Origin: ZC4RG30 sp039932715
GTDB lineage: Bacteria; Pseudomonadota; Gammaproteobacteria; Steroidobacterales; Steroidobacteraceae
DNA length: 64,000 bases
Reading direction: 5' to 3'
NCBI GenBank assembly: GCA_039932715.1
Contig: JBDTPN010000006.1
Coordinates: 62,001 to 126,000, forward strand
Shown: in pieces, positions 9,432 to 18,380 of the stretch
How positions within the stretch are numbered: position 1 is the stretch's first letter
Layout of the letters: each line of letters begins with the position of its first letter
Notes under the pieces: generated by a model
The model's database searches: none
What the model was told of the DNA's origin: nothing
What the model saw: the letters and a program-made list of their open reading frames with translations, nothing else
Made by a program: the position numbers and the translations under genes

Positions 9432-10102
9432 CAAGGCATGACCCAGCGAAAGCCCCGCATCGGCACGCTCTCGATGCTGTCGAACTGTGGATCGATGTCC
9501 TTGAAAGCCTCGCGTATGGTCCCCACGTGCTTGCGGACATTGTCGCGGTTGCGACCACTCTTCACGACTTGAAACAGCTCGTCATACGAAACGATCTTGC
9601 CGCGCTTTTCGTAGAGCACGGCCAGGATACGCTGCGCCGTCAGCGGCAGGTTGATGCGCTGGCCGCGCCACACCGGGGTGGCCTGGCGCAACGGATCAAG
9701 AGACAGATCGCTGCCAGCAGGCCTTACCTTCACCGCGCGCAGCATTTCAAGAAAGGTCTCGATGAATTCGCGTTCGTCGAAATCGCTCTTCTGCAGATAG
9801 TCCCAGGCGTCCAGTGCCTTCATGATGCTGCGGTAAATTGCGGCCGGCATTCCTGACACCACCAGCACCGGCGTGCCCGCGCGCTTGTTGATGGCATTGA
9901 TGATTGCGACGCCGGCGTGGCGTTCGCGGCCCAGCTCGATATCCAGCACCACCAGATCGTAGCTTTCGCGCTCGACGGCAGCTATCGCCTCGTCCCGCGT
10001 GTACCACTGGTGCACGAGTATTCCCGGGCACGCGACTTCAATCCAGCCGCGCAACTGGCTGCTGGTGGGGACGTCGTCCTCGATAACGGCCACTTTTGGC
10101 AT
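9431..10102 (-). CDS. OmpR-type response regulator
   Basis: A 223-residue response regulator that partners the kinase directly downstream. The receiver domain begins MPKVAVIEDDV with the acidic pair, and the phosphoacceptor Asp lies in DLVVLDIELG. The C-terminal half (about 130-223) reads as a winged helix of the OmpR/PhoB type, with the recognition region near GRNRDNVRKHVGTIREAF. I chose the ATG at 10102 because it begins exactly at the receiver; an in-frame TTG at 10165 would add 21 residues with no homology. The gene is divergent from the band-7 gene, and a 9-bp inverted repeat lies between them. Targets are unknown. Confidence 0.8.
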   Translation of the reverse strand: MPKVAVIEDDVPTSSQLRGWIEVACPGILVHQWYTRDEAIAAVERESYDLVVLDIELGRERHAGVAIINAINKRAGTPVLVVSGMPAAIYRSIMKALDAWDYLQKSDFDEREFIETFLEMLRAVKVRPAGSDLSLDPLRQATPVWRGQRINLPLTAQRILAVLYEKRGKIVSYDELFQVVKSGRNRDNVRKHVGTIREAFKDIDPQFDSIESVPMRGFRWVMP

Positions 10103-10190
10103 GTTCACATTATCGGGCGGATGCCTCGGCAACGCGCGGAAGACTTCTTCCGCGACGGGAGACAAGACCCCCGGTCACCGCGTTGAGGCT

Positions 10191-10234
10191 TCCGGTGTGG
10201 ATTTTCAACAATGATCCCAGACCCACACACCGGA
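10191..10234. promoter_or_regulatory. 9-bp inverted repeat in the divergent regulator/band-7 promoter region
   Basis: TCCGGTGTG at 10191-10199 is mirrored exactly by CACACCGGA at 10226-10234. The right arm overlaps the ribosome site (GGAGAG, 10232-10237) of the band-7 gene. As DNA it could be an operator for the divergent response regulator. As RNA the arms could pair and hide the ribosome site. The sequence alone does not decide between these. Confidence 0.4.
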
Positions 10235-10242
10235 GAGCAGTC

Positions 10243-11448
10243 ATGTCCATCCGAACCGATCGCTACCTTGAAATTGTCAAAGACTCTTTCGTCGGCTTTG
10301 GCAGGTGGACCAGGCGTGCTGGCCTGAATCTGGCGTCCGCGATGGGACGGGCGAGAACTGTGCTGATCTCGTTGGCGGTGGTGGCCGCCGCAGGGTACGG
10401 ACTGTGGACCCACCCTCCCTTCCAGTCGCTGGATCGCGGGGAAATGGCGGTTCGCACCAATCGCTTCACCGGTGGCGTCACCCAGTATGCGCAAGGCACC
10501 GTGGTGGTGATTCCCGGCGTGCACCAGTTACGCCGGTTTCCCACCCGTGACCAGGTTTACCGGCCCCTGGAAAGCGCATCTGCCACCGGAACCTCCCCGT
10601 TCCAGTCAGTCGAGGGCCTTTCCATCGGTGTCGATGTCAGCGTCCGCTATGCCATCGATCCCAAGCTGATTGCCGTCAAGTCGCGCGCCTTACCCGACAA
10701 CATTTCCGGCGAAGTGGTGCAACCGGCGGTGCAGGGAGAAATCTACCAGCTCTTCGCAAGCTATACGGTGCGCGAGATCTTTTCGAGCAAGCGCGCCGAG
10801 ATTCAGAAAGTCCTGGAGACCCGGCTGCGTCCCAAACTGGCCGCGGATGGAATTCTGCTGCGCGGTGTAGTGATGGGCAAGGTGGACCTGCCTGAGGACT
10901 ACCGCCGTGGCATGGACAAGTTGCTGGCCGAGGAACTGGAAACCGAGAAGATGCGCTACACGCTGGATCTCAAGGACAAACGTGTGAAGGAGACGGCGCT
11001 GGATGGCGAGGCGGACAAAGTCCGCAGGGAAAAGGCCGCTGAGGCAGCCGCTCGCGAACAGGTAATCGCTGCGCGCGGCCAGGAGGAAGCCATGCAGCAT
11101 GTGCTGCCATTCAAGAAAAAGCAGATCGAACAGCGTCAGCTGGAAGCCGAGGCCGAGAAGGTTTCCCGCATCCGGATGGCGGAGGGCATGTCACAGGCTC
11201 GGCAGATCGAAGCCACCGGCGAAGCGGCTTCGCGGCAGAAACTGGCGGACGCTGAAGTCTATCGGCTGGACAAGGTGGGGCGGGTCAACAGCGAACAGAT
11301 GGAGCGCGAGGGAGTGCTGATCACCAGCCATCCATTGCTGATCCAGAAGGCCCTGGCCGACAAGTTGTCGGACAAGGTGCAAGTCATCATTGCCCCGCCT
11401 CCGGCCAATGGTGGATTCATCGGTTCCACTTTGCTCGGCAGCAAGTAA
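10243..11448 (+). CDS. SPFH/band-7 (prohibitin-like) membrane protein
   Basis: A 401-residue stomatin/prohibitin-type protein. A cytoplasmic N-terminus of about 38 residues precedes one membrane helix (39-56), then a band-7 domain (about 57-245). A long charged coiled coil (about 225-360) rich in Glu, Lys, Arg and Ala follows, and the C-terminus is Gly-rich. Such proteins oligomerise into rings at membranes and scaffold proteases or lipid domains. The ATG at 10243 has GGAGAG five bases upstream; the frame open further 5' is not coding-like. The hypothetical exported protein follows after 17 bp and is probably co-transcribed. Divergence from the response regulator suggests shared control. Confidence 0.8.
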   Translation: MSIRTDRYLEIVKDSFVGFGRWTRRAGLNLASAMGRARTVLISLAVVAAAGYGLWTHPPFQSLDRGEMAVRTNRFTGGVTQYAQGTVVVIPGVHQLRRFPTRDQVYRPLESASATGTSPFQSVEGLSIGVDVSVRYAIDPKLIAVKSRALPDNISGEVVQPAVQGEIYQLFASYTVREIFSSKRAEIQKVLETRLRPKLAADGILLRGVVMGKVDLPEDYRRGMDKLLAEELETEKMRYTLDLKDKRVKETALDGEADKVRREKAAEAAAREQVIAARGQEEAMQHVLPFKKKQIEQRQLEAEAEKVSRIRMAEGMSQARQIEATGEAASRQKLADAEVYRLDKVGRVNSEQMEREGVLITSHPLLIQKALADKLSDKVQVIIAPPPANGGFIGSTLLGSK

Positions 11449-11465
11449 CCCGCAGGAGAATAAAC

Positions 11466-12875
11466 ATGATCGCTCAAGCACTGGCCGCACTGGCCATCGT
11501 GATCCAGAACCAGGCCCCGCTTCAGGCTGCGCCGCGTGATTCGGCAACCAAGCAGGCCGTGCTCTGGCAAGGCGATACGGTGGAGATTCGCGGCACCAAG
11601 ATGGACTATCTTCAGGTGTACGACCATCGCCGCGAACGTGCGGGATACGTCAAGGCCACACAGGTGCGCGTCATATCCCTGGAAGCTGCGCAAGCGCCGG
11701 AGCTGCTCTCGGTAGTGCGGTTCCTGCGCGACACCCCCGGTGCCGAGGCGTTGGGCATGAGCTATGCCGCCGCGTATCTCAAGGCAGTTCCTTCCGAGGA
11801 TCTCACCGCGGAGCCACTCGATGCGTTGGGAGTCATGGCGGACCGGCTGGCACACCGCGCCTCCACCAACCAGGTAAAGGCCAATGAAGCTGCGCTGGCT
11901 GCGCACCTGGAGGTGGTGGCCCAGCTCGGTGTCGCCATGAACAGCTTTGAAGTAGAGGGAAGCATTCGCGTGTGCTACGACGGCGACATGTTTCTGCGGG
12001 TGATGATGATGCCCACCGCTGACGCAGGTCAGCGCGCGCGCGCGGCGCTTGGCTTGACACGCCCCGAATGCGTCGATCCGGACATGGGCCCGGATGAACG
12101 CTACCAGCAAAACCTGTGGCAGGCCGATGTGCTGGATCGCGCGCCACTGGAAGGATTGACCGAAGAATATCGCGAACATCTGCACATTCGCAGGGCCGCA
12201 GTCTGGGCTGCGGTAGCGTTCACGCAATCCCGGCGCGGTGAGTCTGCACAGGCAGCAGGACAACGGGCCTTGCAGGAACTGGCCCTCGTCGACAAGACCG
12301 CGCTCAACGACAACGACCTGGTGGAATACAACGAAGCGGCGGTACGGGTGGGTGCCTCGCGATGGGCAGCTCAGCCGCCGGCCAAGCCCGCCGGCAAAGT
12401 GTGGGTACAGACGGTTCCGGGCGCCCCCGGCGAAACCTGCGTGCTGCTGCAGGATGCCGGTCATGACGCGCAGCATCCACTGCTACAGCGCTGCACCTAT
12501 GCAACGGTATGGACTGCATCGGCCAACAGCAATCCCACGGGCACGATGCTGGCCCTGGCTGTGCAGCCTTTGGATGCCTGGCGCGAGCTGTGGCTGTTTC
12601 GCGAATCCCCTGCGGGATGGACAGTGAACATCATCCCTCCCGGAACCGGCAATACCGATCTGGGCTACCTGGAGTTCGCCGGCTGGGTTCCGGGAACCCA
12701 GCGGATTCTCACAGTGCGCGAAGTGAAAGTGGACGGCCGCATCAAGCGCCGCTTCGAAATCATGAGTCTCACCAGCCTGGCTGTCGAACACCAGGCTACT
12801 ACGCCCGAATATCTCTCGACCTTCATGCGCTGGCAGGAGCCGCGCTGGAAGCATCTGACCGTCGCGTTGCGATAA
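11466..12875 (+). CDS. Unrecognised exported protein with SH3-like N-terminal region
   Basis: A 469-residue protein with an N-terminal signal-like hydrophobic stretch (MIAQALAALAIVIQNQ). Residues 28-78 (VLWQGDTVEIRGTKMDYLQV, then GYVKATQVRV) look like a bacterial SH3 fold. The central part (80-300) is helical and may contain repeats. The last 170 residues are rich in Trp and beta-strands (VWTASANS, LGYLEFAGWV). I do not recognise the family as a whole. The ribosome site CAGGAGAAT precedes the ATG. It follows the band-7 gene by 17 bp, so the two products may work together at the inner-membrane/periplasm interface. Confidence 0.6.
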   Translation: MIAQALAALAIVIQNQAPLQAAPRDSATKQAVLWQGDTVEIRGTKMDYLQVYDHRRERAGYVKATQVRVISLEAAQAPELLSVVRFLRDTPGAEALGMSYAAAYLKAVPSEDLTAEPLDALGVMADRLAHRASTNQVKANEAALAAHLEVVAQLGVAMNSFEVEGSIRVCYDGDMFLRVMMMPTADAGQRARAALGLTRPECVDPDMGPDERYQQNLWQADVLDRAPLEGLTEEYREHLHIRRAAVWAAVAFTQSRRGESAQAAGQRALQELALVDKTALNDNDLVEYNEAAVRVGASRWAAQPPAKPAGKVWVQTVPGAPGETCVLLQDAGHDAQHPLLQRCTYATVWTASANSNPTGTMLALAVQPLDAWRELWLFRESPAGWTVNIIPPGTGNTDLGYLEFAGWVPGTQRILTVREVKVDGRIKRRFEIMSLTSLAVEHQATTPEYLSTFMRWQEPRWKHLTVALR

Positions 12876-12902
12876 ATGTTGCTGGGGGCAACGCGGCGGC
12901 GA

Positions 12903-13670
12903 TTACTTGGCGTAGTTCTCGGCAAATGTCGGATCGCAGTCATAGGCATGCACGTGGTCGCCCGCCACACGGTTCCAGTTGATGAAGCGCACGCCTTTGT
13001 TGAGCAGCATTTCCGGATCTTCGAATTCCTGCGTGGCAAGCAGCTTCTGGCCATCGGCCGAGAGCTTGAAGCGCTCGGTGACGTGGATCTTGTCGCTGTG
13101 TGAGAGGCCATTGTTGGTAATGGTGGCCTCCTTGAGATGGATGGTGTCCACGACCAGCGTGTCCCCTTCCCAATGTCCGATTGAGTCCCCGGTCTTGGTC
13201 AATGGTCCGTCAGCGGGAAGGTGCTTTCTGCCGTCGGTGAAGATGACGCGCGCCATGTCGAAGTATTCCAGGCGCATTACCGTCATTTCCGTGCCCTGGA
13301 AGATCTCGATGGGGAACGGCCCCTGCATGGCGTAGACAATCGAAGGGATGCGGCAGGCATTGGCCACTGACATGTCATCCTTGCTGTCCCATGCTTTGGC
13401 GGCGGCTTCAGCAGCCGGCGTGAGCTTGAGGCCGCCGAAATTCATGATGCCGAACTCGACGGCGCCCGTATCCCGAAGCACCACCGTTCCAGCAGTAATC
13501 TTGGCCTTGAGCGCCGGATCCTCGATGGGCTCGCCCGATGCCAGCATCCAGAATCCGGACAGATCGACCTTGGGCGCGCCAGCGGCGCTCGCGCCCTGCC
13601 CGGCAACGCACAGCAGTAACGCGAGCCCGGCCGCCAGCAATCTTGGCTGGCTGCCTGCCACCGCGCTCAC
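12903..13670 (-). CDS. Exported hypothetical protein, coupled to DUF6152
   Basis: A 255-residue exported protein. A signal peptide (residues 1-30) is followed by a lipocalin-like beta-rich body that begins VDLSGFWML. It carries ARVIFTDGRKH and IGHWEGDTLVVDT motifs, which recur in a widespread family of exported proteins of soil proteobacteria and acidobacteria with no assigned function. The start overlaps the stop of the DUF6152 gene by 4 bp, so translation is probably coupled. It ends 27 bp from the convergent hypothetical gene. No catalytic motif is evident; binding of a hydrophobic ligand would fit the fold guess. Confidence 0.65.
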   Translation of the reverse strand: MSAVAGSQPRLLAAGLALLLCVAGQGASAAGAPKVDLSGFWMLASGEPIEDPALKAKITAGTVVLRDTGAVEFGIMNFGGLKLTPAAEAAAKAWDSKDDMSVANACRIPSIVYAMQGPFPIEIFQGTEMTVMRLEYFDMARVIFTDGRKHLPADGPLTKTGDSIGHWEGDTLVVDTIHLKEATITNNGLSHSDKIHVTERFKLSADGQKLLATQEFEDPEMLLNKGVRFINWNRVAGDHVHAYDCDPTFAENYAK

Positions 13671-14071
13671 TTGACCTCCAGGGAAGCGAAGGGAATGCCG
13701 ATAGGCGTGCCATCTGCGCGCGTCACCTTGCGCATGCGCATGTAGCGGGCACCATCACGCGCCCTCCAGCCCTCCACCACGATTTCCTCGCCGACCTTGA
13801 TGCTGTCTTTCTTCCAGCCACGTCGTTCGAGGATGGAGGGTGAATTGGTCTCTGCCTTCCATTCCTCTACTACGCCCTCTTTGTTCTTGACGTTGAGGCG
13901 GATGACACCGTGCGGGTTGGCAAAGCTGAACTGGGTAACCACACCTCGAACCGAGACAACGCCATCTTCACTGTCAAAAAACACGGCAAAGGAGTGATGT
14001 GCGCTGACTGGCGCAGACGCCAGAGCTAGCAGCAATGCCCCCAGCGCTGCAGTAACCATAATTCGTGCTCT
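13667..14071 (-). CDS. DUF6152-family exported protein
   Basis: A 134-residue exported beta-barrel-like protein. A signal peptide is followed by HHSFAVFFD, the conserved start of the DUF6152 family, and by VVTQFSFANPHGVIRL and WKAETNSPSILERRGW, both family-typical. The function is unknown. I chose the ATG at 14071 because GAGGGATGAT lies just before it; a start at 14089 would be six codons longer without its own ribosome site. Its last four bases overlap the next gene. Members of this family are often found near quinoprotein or exported-esterase genes, as here. Confidence 0.75.
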   Translation of the reverse strand, partial: RARIMVTAALGALLLALASAPVSAHHSFAVFFDSEDGVVSVRGVVTQFSFANPHGVIRLNVKNKEGVVEEWKAETNSPSILERRGWKKDSIKVGEEIVVEGWRARDGARYMRMRKVTRADGTPIGIPFASLEVK

Positions 14072-14119
14072 CATATCATCCCTCGCCATGTCTGAATGTA
14101 TCGAATTTCAATGATACCC

Positions 14120-15682
14120 CTACTCACTGCAGGAATAGGATGCGGCGGTATTCACATCGCCACTGCCGCTGTACTGGGCATGCCTGGGATAGGGACACAG
14201 CGGCCGGCTTATGCCAGGCATCGATGTGCCGGTTGCCACCACGCGCTCGGGGGCACGCTTCTGCTCAACCCAGGCGACTATCGCGTTGAGCATGTTGAAT
14301 TGGTCCAGGGTGCGGTCACCGCCACCGCAGTGCCCCATGCCGGGAACCAGGAACAGTCGGCTCCAGTCCGTAACTGGTGCTGCGCCGGTGTCGTGCTCAA
14401 GGCGACCGTAATATTGCACGGTCTCCTGCGCAGAGAACCAGGGGTCGCTGACGCCGTGGAAGAAGATCAGCTTGCCGCCCCGACCCTCAAAACTGCTGAG
14501 ATTGGTCCATGCATTGGTGTCGCCAGCCATGGAGCGCCCGTCGTGCGCGGCGGCGGCGGCTGCATCCACATCCATGGTGGCGGTGCTGGCCGGACCTTCA
14601 GGAATTACCGGACCCACCAGCATGCCAGGCAGTCCGCGCGTATTGATGATGCCCGTGTCGTAATAATAGCCCGGATACACCTGCCGACCGGATGCAGTCT
14701 GCGGACCCGACATGGCTTTCTTGACGGCCGCAACTTGTCCTGGGCTCAGGCACCCTTCCGCTTTGGCACCATTGCAGGCGAGCACGGCCGGATCGAAGTT
14801 GCAGCTCTTGGTCGCGAATATCAGGCCGTCCTTCTGCCCGTCCAGTGCGTCGCAGCTGGCCAGCAGGCCATCGACCACGAGCTTGCGATCCGAATCGCTC
14901 AGAGCAAGGCGCGTCTGCGGCCGCCCCTGTTCGTCCTTGGGCGCCACCTGGTTGAGCGCAGTACTGGCCCAACGCAGGGCAAGATTGGAATAGCCGGTGC
15001 GCGTGGCTGGCGCACCCGCGACGATGCCATCGAAATAATCCGGAAAGCGTTGCGACATCATCATCGCCTCACGCCCACCGGTGGAACAGCCGACGAAATA
15101 TGAATGATCAGCGGGCTTGCCATAGCGCCTGGCGACGATCTCCTTGGCCACCACTGTCACCTTGGCATTGGCCTGGTAGAGAAAATTCAGCGCCGCTTCC
15201 TGGTCATCGAGAAAACTGGCATCAAAGCCGGTGCCAACGTGGCCGGAGTCAGTGCTCACCACCGCGAAGCCTTGCGCCAGCGCTGATGCATCGCCCGCAA
15301 ACCGCGCGCCGGTGGGCGGTATTAGCACGCCATTGAGCCCACCACCGCCCTGAAAGTAGAACCGGCCGCTCCATTGGGTGGGCAGAGCCACCGCGAAGGC
15401 AATGGCGTAGGGCTTGCCGTTGCGCCCGATGCGCTTGTCGAGGGTGCCATCGACGCGGCAGTGCGCCGGCAGAATTGTGGGAGGTCCGGGCGGACCGCCG
15501 GGAGCAGCAGCCATCGGTCCTGCAGGCACTTCCTGCACTTTCTGGATCTCAACGGCATAACCGGCCAGCTTGAAATTCTTGAGCGCGGCACAGGATGTGG
15601 CGGCTGCGCCAGCAGACAGCGCAGGCAGGCTCAAGCCGACAAGCATGGCGCAGCAGGTGATTTGACGGCCCAGGCTAGTCAT
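14120..15682 (-). CDS. Tannase/feruloyl-esterase family hydrolase
   Basis: A 520-residue exported alpha/beta-hydrolase of the tannase family. The signal peptide is residues 1-27. The nucleophile motif GCSTGG contains the catalytic Ser. The acid is the Asp of HGVSDPWFS, and the base is the His of PGMGHCGGG. The Cys before the Ser and the Cys after the His form the disulfide-linked CS-D-HC arrangement typical of this family. Substrates are aromatic esters such as gallates or ferulates. The ATG at 15682 is backed by AGGGGGTTAC. A LacI-like half-perfect palindrome at 15733-15744 lies where an operator would overlap its promoter, and the LacI-family gene is immediately upstream. Confidence 0.8.
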   Translation of the reverse strand: MTSLGRQITCCAMLVGLSLPALSAGAAATSCAALKNFKLAGYAVEIQKVQEVPAGPMAAAPGGPPGPPTILPAHCRVDGTLDKRIGRNGKPYAIAFAVALPTQWSGRFYFQGGGGLNGVLIPPTGARFAGDASALAQGFAVVSTDSGHVGTGFDASFLDDQEAALNFLYQANAKVTVVAKEIVARRYGKPADHSYFVGCSTGGREAMMMSQRFPDYFDGIVAGAPATRTGYSNLALRWASTALNQVAPKDEQGRPQTRLALSDSDRKLVVDGLLASCDALDGQKDGLIFATKSCNFDPAVLACNGAKAEGCLSPGQVAAVKKAMSGPQTASGRQVYPGYYYDTGIINTRGLPGMLVGPVIPEGPASTATMDVDAAAAAAHDGRSMAGDTNAWTNLSSFEGRGGKLIFFHGVSDPWFSAQETVQYYGRLEHDTGAAPVTDWSRLFLVPGMGHCGGGDRTLDQFNMLNAIVAWVEQKRAPERVVATGTSMPGISRPLCPYPRHAQYSGSGDVNTAASYSCSE

Positions 15683-15732
15683 GTAACCCCCTAAAGTCTC
15701 GATTTCCGCAGCCAGCAACTCTAATGCCAATT

Positions 15733-15744
15733 GCAAACGGTTGC
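15733..15744. promoter_or_regulatory. Candidate LacI-family operator upstream of the tannase gene
   Basis: GCAAACGGTTGC differs at one position from the perfect palindrome GCAAACGTTTGC found in front of the sucrose genes at 19663. It lies about 50 bp upstream of the tannase start codon, in the gap between that gene and the LacI-family gene. Binding is inferred from similarity only. Confidence 0.45.
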
Positions 15745-15793
15745 AGCACCTGAGGCAGCACTGCCGTGGGACCCCGCAGCCCATTTGCTGCAG

Positions 15794-16900
15794 TCAGGCG
15801 CTGCGGACCTTTTTGCCCCGGGTATCGGACTCCGACCGGCGGGGCCCGCGGATGGACGGCAAAGCGCGATAGTGTTCGCGCAGACTCGACGACCGCACCA
15901 CCAGTTCGGCAGGGATCACCATCGTGGCGCTGGCCTGGCCCCGCAGCAGGCGCAACAGGTTGTCGACCAGAAGCCGCGCACCGGACTTGCAATTCTGCCG
16001 GATCGTTGTCAATGGAGGCGTGGTGAAAGCGGCGAAGGGAATGTCGTCGAAGCCCACAATCGCGACCTCCGCCGGCACCTTGATGTCACGCTCTGCCAGC
16101 GCCCGCATGGCGTTGATCGCAAATACATCGGAGCATGCGACCACACCGTCGAACTCGACACCGGCATCGAGCAGCGCTGCCACCGCGTGATACGCGGTGT
16201 CGCTGCCAAAGCGCACGGCAATCTCCAGTTGCGGCATGCGCGCAATCCCCCCAGCACGCAGTGCCCGCAGGTATCCTTCGCGGCGTGCAGTCACCTCGGG
16301 CGCCGCGACATCGCCCAGAAACGCGATGCGGCGACAACTCTGGGAGAGCAGATGTGCGGTGGCGTCGTACCCGCCAGCCTCATTGTCCGAACCCACCGTG
16401 ACATAGCGCTGGCCGGCAAGCTGCTCACCCCAGACCACCATTGGGAAACCAGTGCCCGCCATGCGATTGAGCGACTCGTGATGCAGGCTCTGGCCCACGA
16501 CAATGATGCCATCGGCGCGGCGACCCCGCGCGATGGTTTCCATCCAGTCGGCGGGGTCGACGGTGACCTTGGTCAGCAGCATGTTGTAACCGCAGACTGA
16601 AAGCTCGTCCGCCAGGGCTCCGAGAATCTCGAGAAAAAAAGGATCGGAGAAACTCTGGTTGGCGGCGTGGGAGAGCGGAATGACCACGCCGATGGTACGC
16701 GTCAGGCCAGTACGCAGACTGCTGCCTGCCGCATCAACCTGGTAGTCAAGCTTCTCTGCCGCCTTGCGGACACGTCTGCGCGTTGCTTCAGAAATCAGCG
16801 GGCTGCCCGACAGGGCGCGCGAAACCGTGGACAGGGAAACGCCAGCGCTTCGCGCCACCTCGGCCATACTGCTAGCAGGCTTGCGCTTGCGGCGAGTCAT
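15794..16900 (-). CDS. LacI-family transcriptional regulator of the sucrose module
   Basis: A 368-residue LacI/GalR repressor. The helix-turn-helix and hinge sit at the start (MAEVARSAGVSLSTVSRAL, about residues 12-30, then the RRVRKAAEKLDY hinge region), followed by a periplasmic-binding-protein-like effector domain. The ATG at 16900 is chosen because it starts just before the basic arm of the DNA-binding domain; a frame to 16957 would add 19 residues overlapping the sucrose phosphorylase gene. It is last in an MFS-phosphorylase-regulator operon and so probably autoregulates through the palindrome at 19663-19674. The effector is likely sucrose, fructose or a phosphorylated product, by inference from the neighbours. 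Confidence 0.8.
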   Translation of the reverse strand: MTRRKRKPASSMAEVARSAGVSLSTVSRALSGSPLISEATRRRVRKAAEKLDYQVDAAGSSLRTGLTRTIGVVIPLSHAANQSFSDPFFLEILGALADELSVCGYNMLLTKVTVDPADWMETIARGRRADGIIVVGQSLHHESLNRMAGTGFPMVVWGEQLAGQRYVTVGSDNEAGGYDATAHLLSQSCRRIAFLGDVAAPEVTARREGYLRALRAGGIARMPQLEIAVRFGSDTAYHAVAALLDAGVEFDGVVACSDVFAINAMRALAERDIKVPAEVAIVGFDDIPFAAFTTPPLTTIRQNCKSGARLLVDNLLRLLRGQASATMVIPAELVVRSSSLREHYRALPSIRGPRRSESDTRGKKVRSA

Positions 16901-16910
16901 GTTGAATTCA

Positions 16911-18380
16911 CTATAGCAGCCTGAAGCCCGGCAGCGGATCGCCACCCCGGCATTCAAGCTGGTGTTCGCAGGTTTTGAGGTCGACGCGCAGGCGCGCGGT
17001 GGCGGCGCCGCAAGTCCACTGCAGTTCGAGCACCTGCCCGGACGACTCCAGCACCTGGAAGTTGCCGGCGAATGCCGGGTGCGTATTGCGCAGACGAATC
17101 AGTCCAAGCAGATCCTGCACCACTGGCCGCTGCAGGGCTTCGTTGATCTCTGCGGGAGTGTAGTACCTGCGGTTGATGTCGCGACCCACATGCGTGCGAC
17201 CCAGCAGCTCCATGTCGTTGTGGCCGGCCAGCAATCCCACGTAATAGACCTGCGGAATTCCCGGCAGGAAGAACTGTATTGCGCGACCAAGCAGATAACG
17301 TCGGTCATCACGGCCCAGGGCATCATGAAATGTGCAATTGACCTGGTACAAGTCAAGATTGGAAGCCGCAGCACCAGTGGCAAGCTGACTCTCGCCATGA
17401 CTATTGCGGTGAATGGTCTCGACCAGGGCGTCGATGTCGGCCTGGGGAATCAGGCCTGGGTAGCGCACGGGATCCTGAGCGTCGGCACCGACGTCGATCA
17501 CGCCTATGCCGTCGTGAGTGTCCAGCACGGTCAGGGCATTGCGCGGCCGGATTGCAATCCATTGCTTGAGATGGTGCGCGGTGCCGGAGAAGAACGCGTG
17601 CAGCACCAGCGGCGGCAACGCAAAGTCATAGACCCAGCCCACGTGCCTCGCGATCTCAATCTGCTTTTCGTAGTGCGAATGTATCTCTACCAGCACTTCG
17701 AGACCCAGGGCACTGGCACGCGCGGAGAAGTCGCTGATGAAGGTGAAAGTCTCGGGCATCATGAAACAGCTGCTTCCAGCACGCTTCACCGCGTAACCCA
17801 CCGCATCGAGCCGGATCATGCGAACGCCATTGTGGGCGAGCTTCGCCAGGATGGAATCCAGGTAGCGCGCACCTTGGGGATGTCGCAAATCCAGGTCGAT
17901 CTGCTCGGCGGTGAAGGTCGTCCACAGGATGCGCCGCGAACCATCTGCCAGGGTAATCGGCGTGAATGGCAGTCCGGGACGCGGACGATAGATGGCCAGC
18001 AGATCCTGCTCGGATGCGCCGCCCGGAAACACGTTGTCCACTGTCAGGAACATGCCATCAAAGGCACTGCTGCTGCCACGCGCGGAATAGTCCAGAAACT
18101 GTGGCGAGCGGCAGGACATGTGATTCACGATGACATCGGCCATCAGTTCCACGTCGCCTGCAAGGGCCTGCACGTCCTTCCATGAACCAAGCCGCGGGTC
18201 GACCTCCGTATGGTCGATGGGATCAAAGCCAGCATCCGCGCCATCAATCGGATGGTAGAACGGCAGCACATGCACGCCGCCGAACAGCCCGGCCAGTGGT
18301 CCCGACAGAAGTTCACGCAATCCCGGAAGCGTGCCGCCCAGCCGATCGGCATAGCAGATCAACTGCACCGCATTCTTCAT
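16911..18380 (-). CDS. Sucrose phosphorylase (GH13 subfamily 18)
   Basis: A 489-residue cytoplasmic retaining glucosyltransferase that converts sucrose plus phosphate to glucose-1-phosphate and fructose. Catalytic residues fall at the same numbers as in the Bifidobacterium adolescentis enzyme: nucleophile Asp192 (IRLDAVG), acid/base Glu232 (LVEIHSH) and transition-state Asp290 (LDTHDGIG). The loop DLYQVN near 343-348 and YRPRP near 131-135, which bind fructose or phosphate, are also kept, favouring sucrose over glucosylglycerate or sucrose-6-phosphate. Its start overlaps the stop of the MFS gene by 4 bp. With transporter, regulator and fructokinase adjacent, the pathway is complete from uptake to hexose phosphates. 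Confidence 0.87.
   Translation of the reverse strand: MKNAVQLICYADRLGGTLPGLRELLSGPLAGLFGGVHVLPFYHPIDGADAGFDPIDHTEVDPRLGSWKDVQALAGDVELMADVIVNHMSCRSPQFLDYSARGSSSAFDGMFLTVDNVFPGGASEQDLLAIYRPRPGLPFTPITLADGSRRILWTTFTAEQIDLDLRHPQGARYLDSILAKLAHNGVRMIRLDAVGYAVKRAGSSCFMMPETFTFISDFSARASALGLEVLVEIHSHYEKQIEIARHVGWVYDFALPPLVLHAFFSGTAHHLKQWIAIRPRNALTVLDTHDGIGVIDVGADAQDPVRYPGLIPQADIDALVETIHRNSHGESQLATGAAASNLDLYQVNCTFHDALGRDDRRYLLGRAIQFFLPGIPQVYYVGLLAGHNDMELLGRTHVGRDINRRYYTPAEINEALQRPVVQDLLGLIRLRNTHPAFAGNFQVLESSGQVLELQWTCGAATARLRVDLKTCEHQLECRGGDPLPGFRLL

Noticed and set aside
11259..12476. Long minus-strand frame (405 codons) opposite the band-7 partner gene
   Set aside because: It is antisense to an ORF with a ribosome site and signal peptide, has biased Arg/His/Gln composition and no motif; a GC-rich shadow frame.
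16962..18185. 407-codon plus-strand frame over the sucrose phosphorylase gene
   Set aside because: The opposite strand encodes a complete GH13 enzyme with all catalytic residues, so this frame is a shadow.
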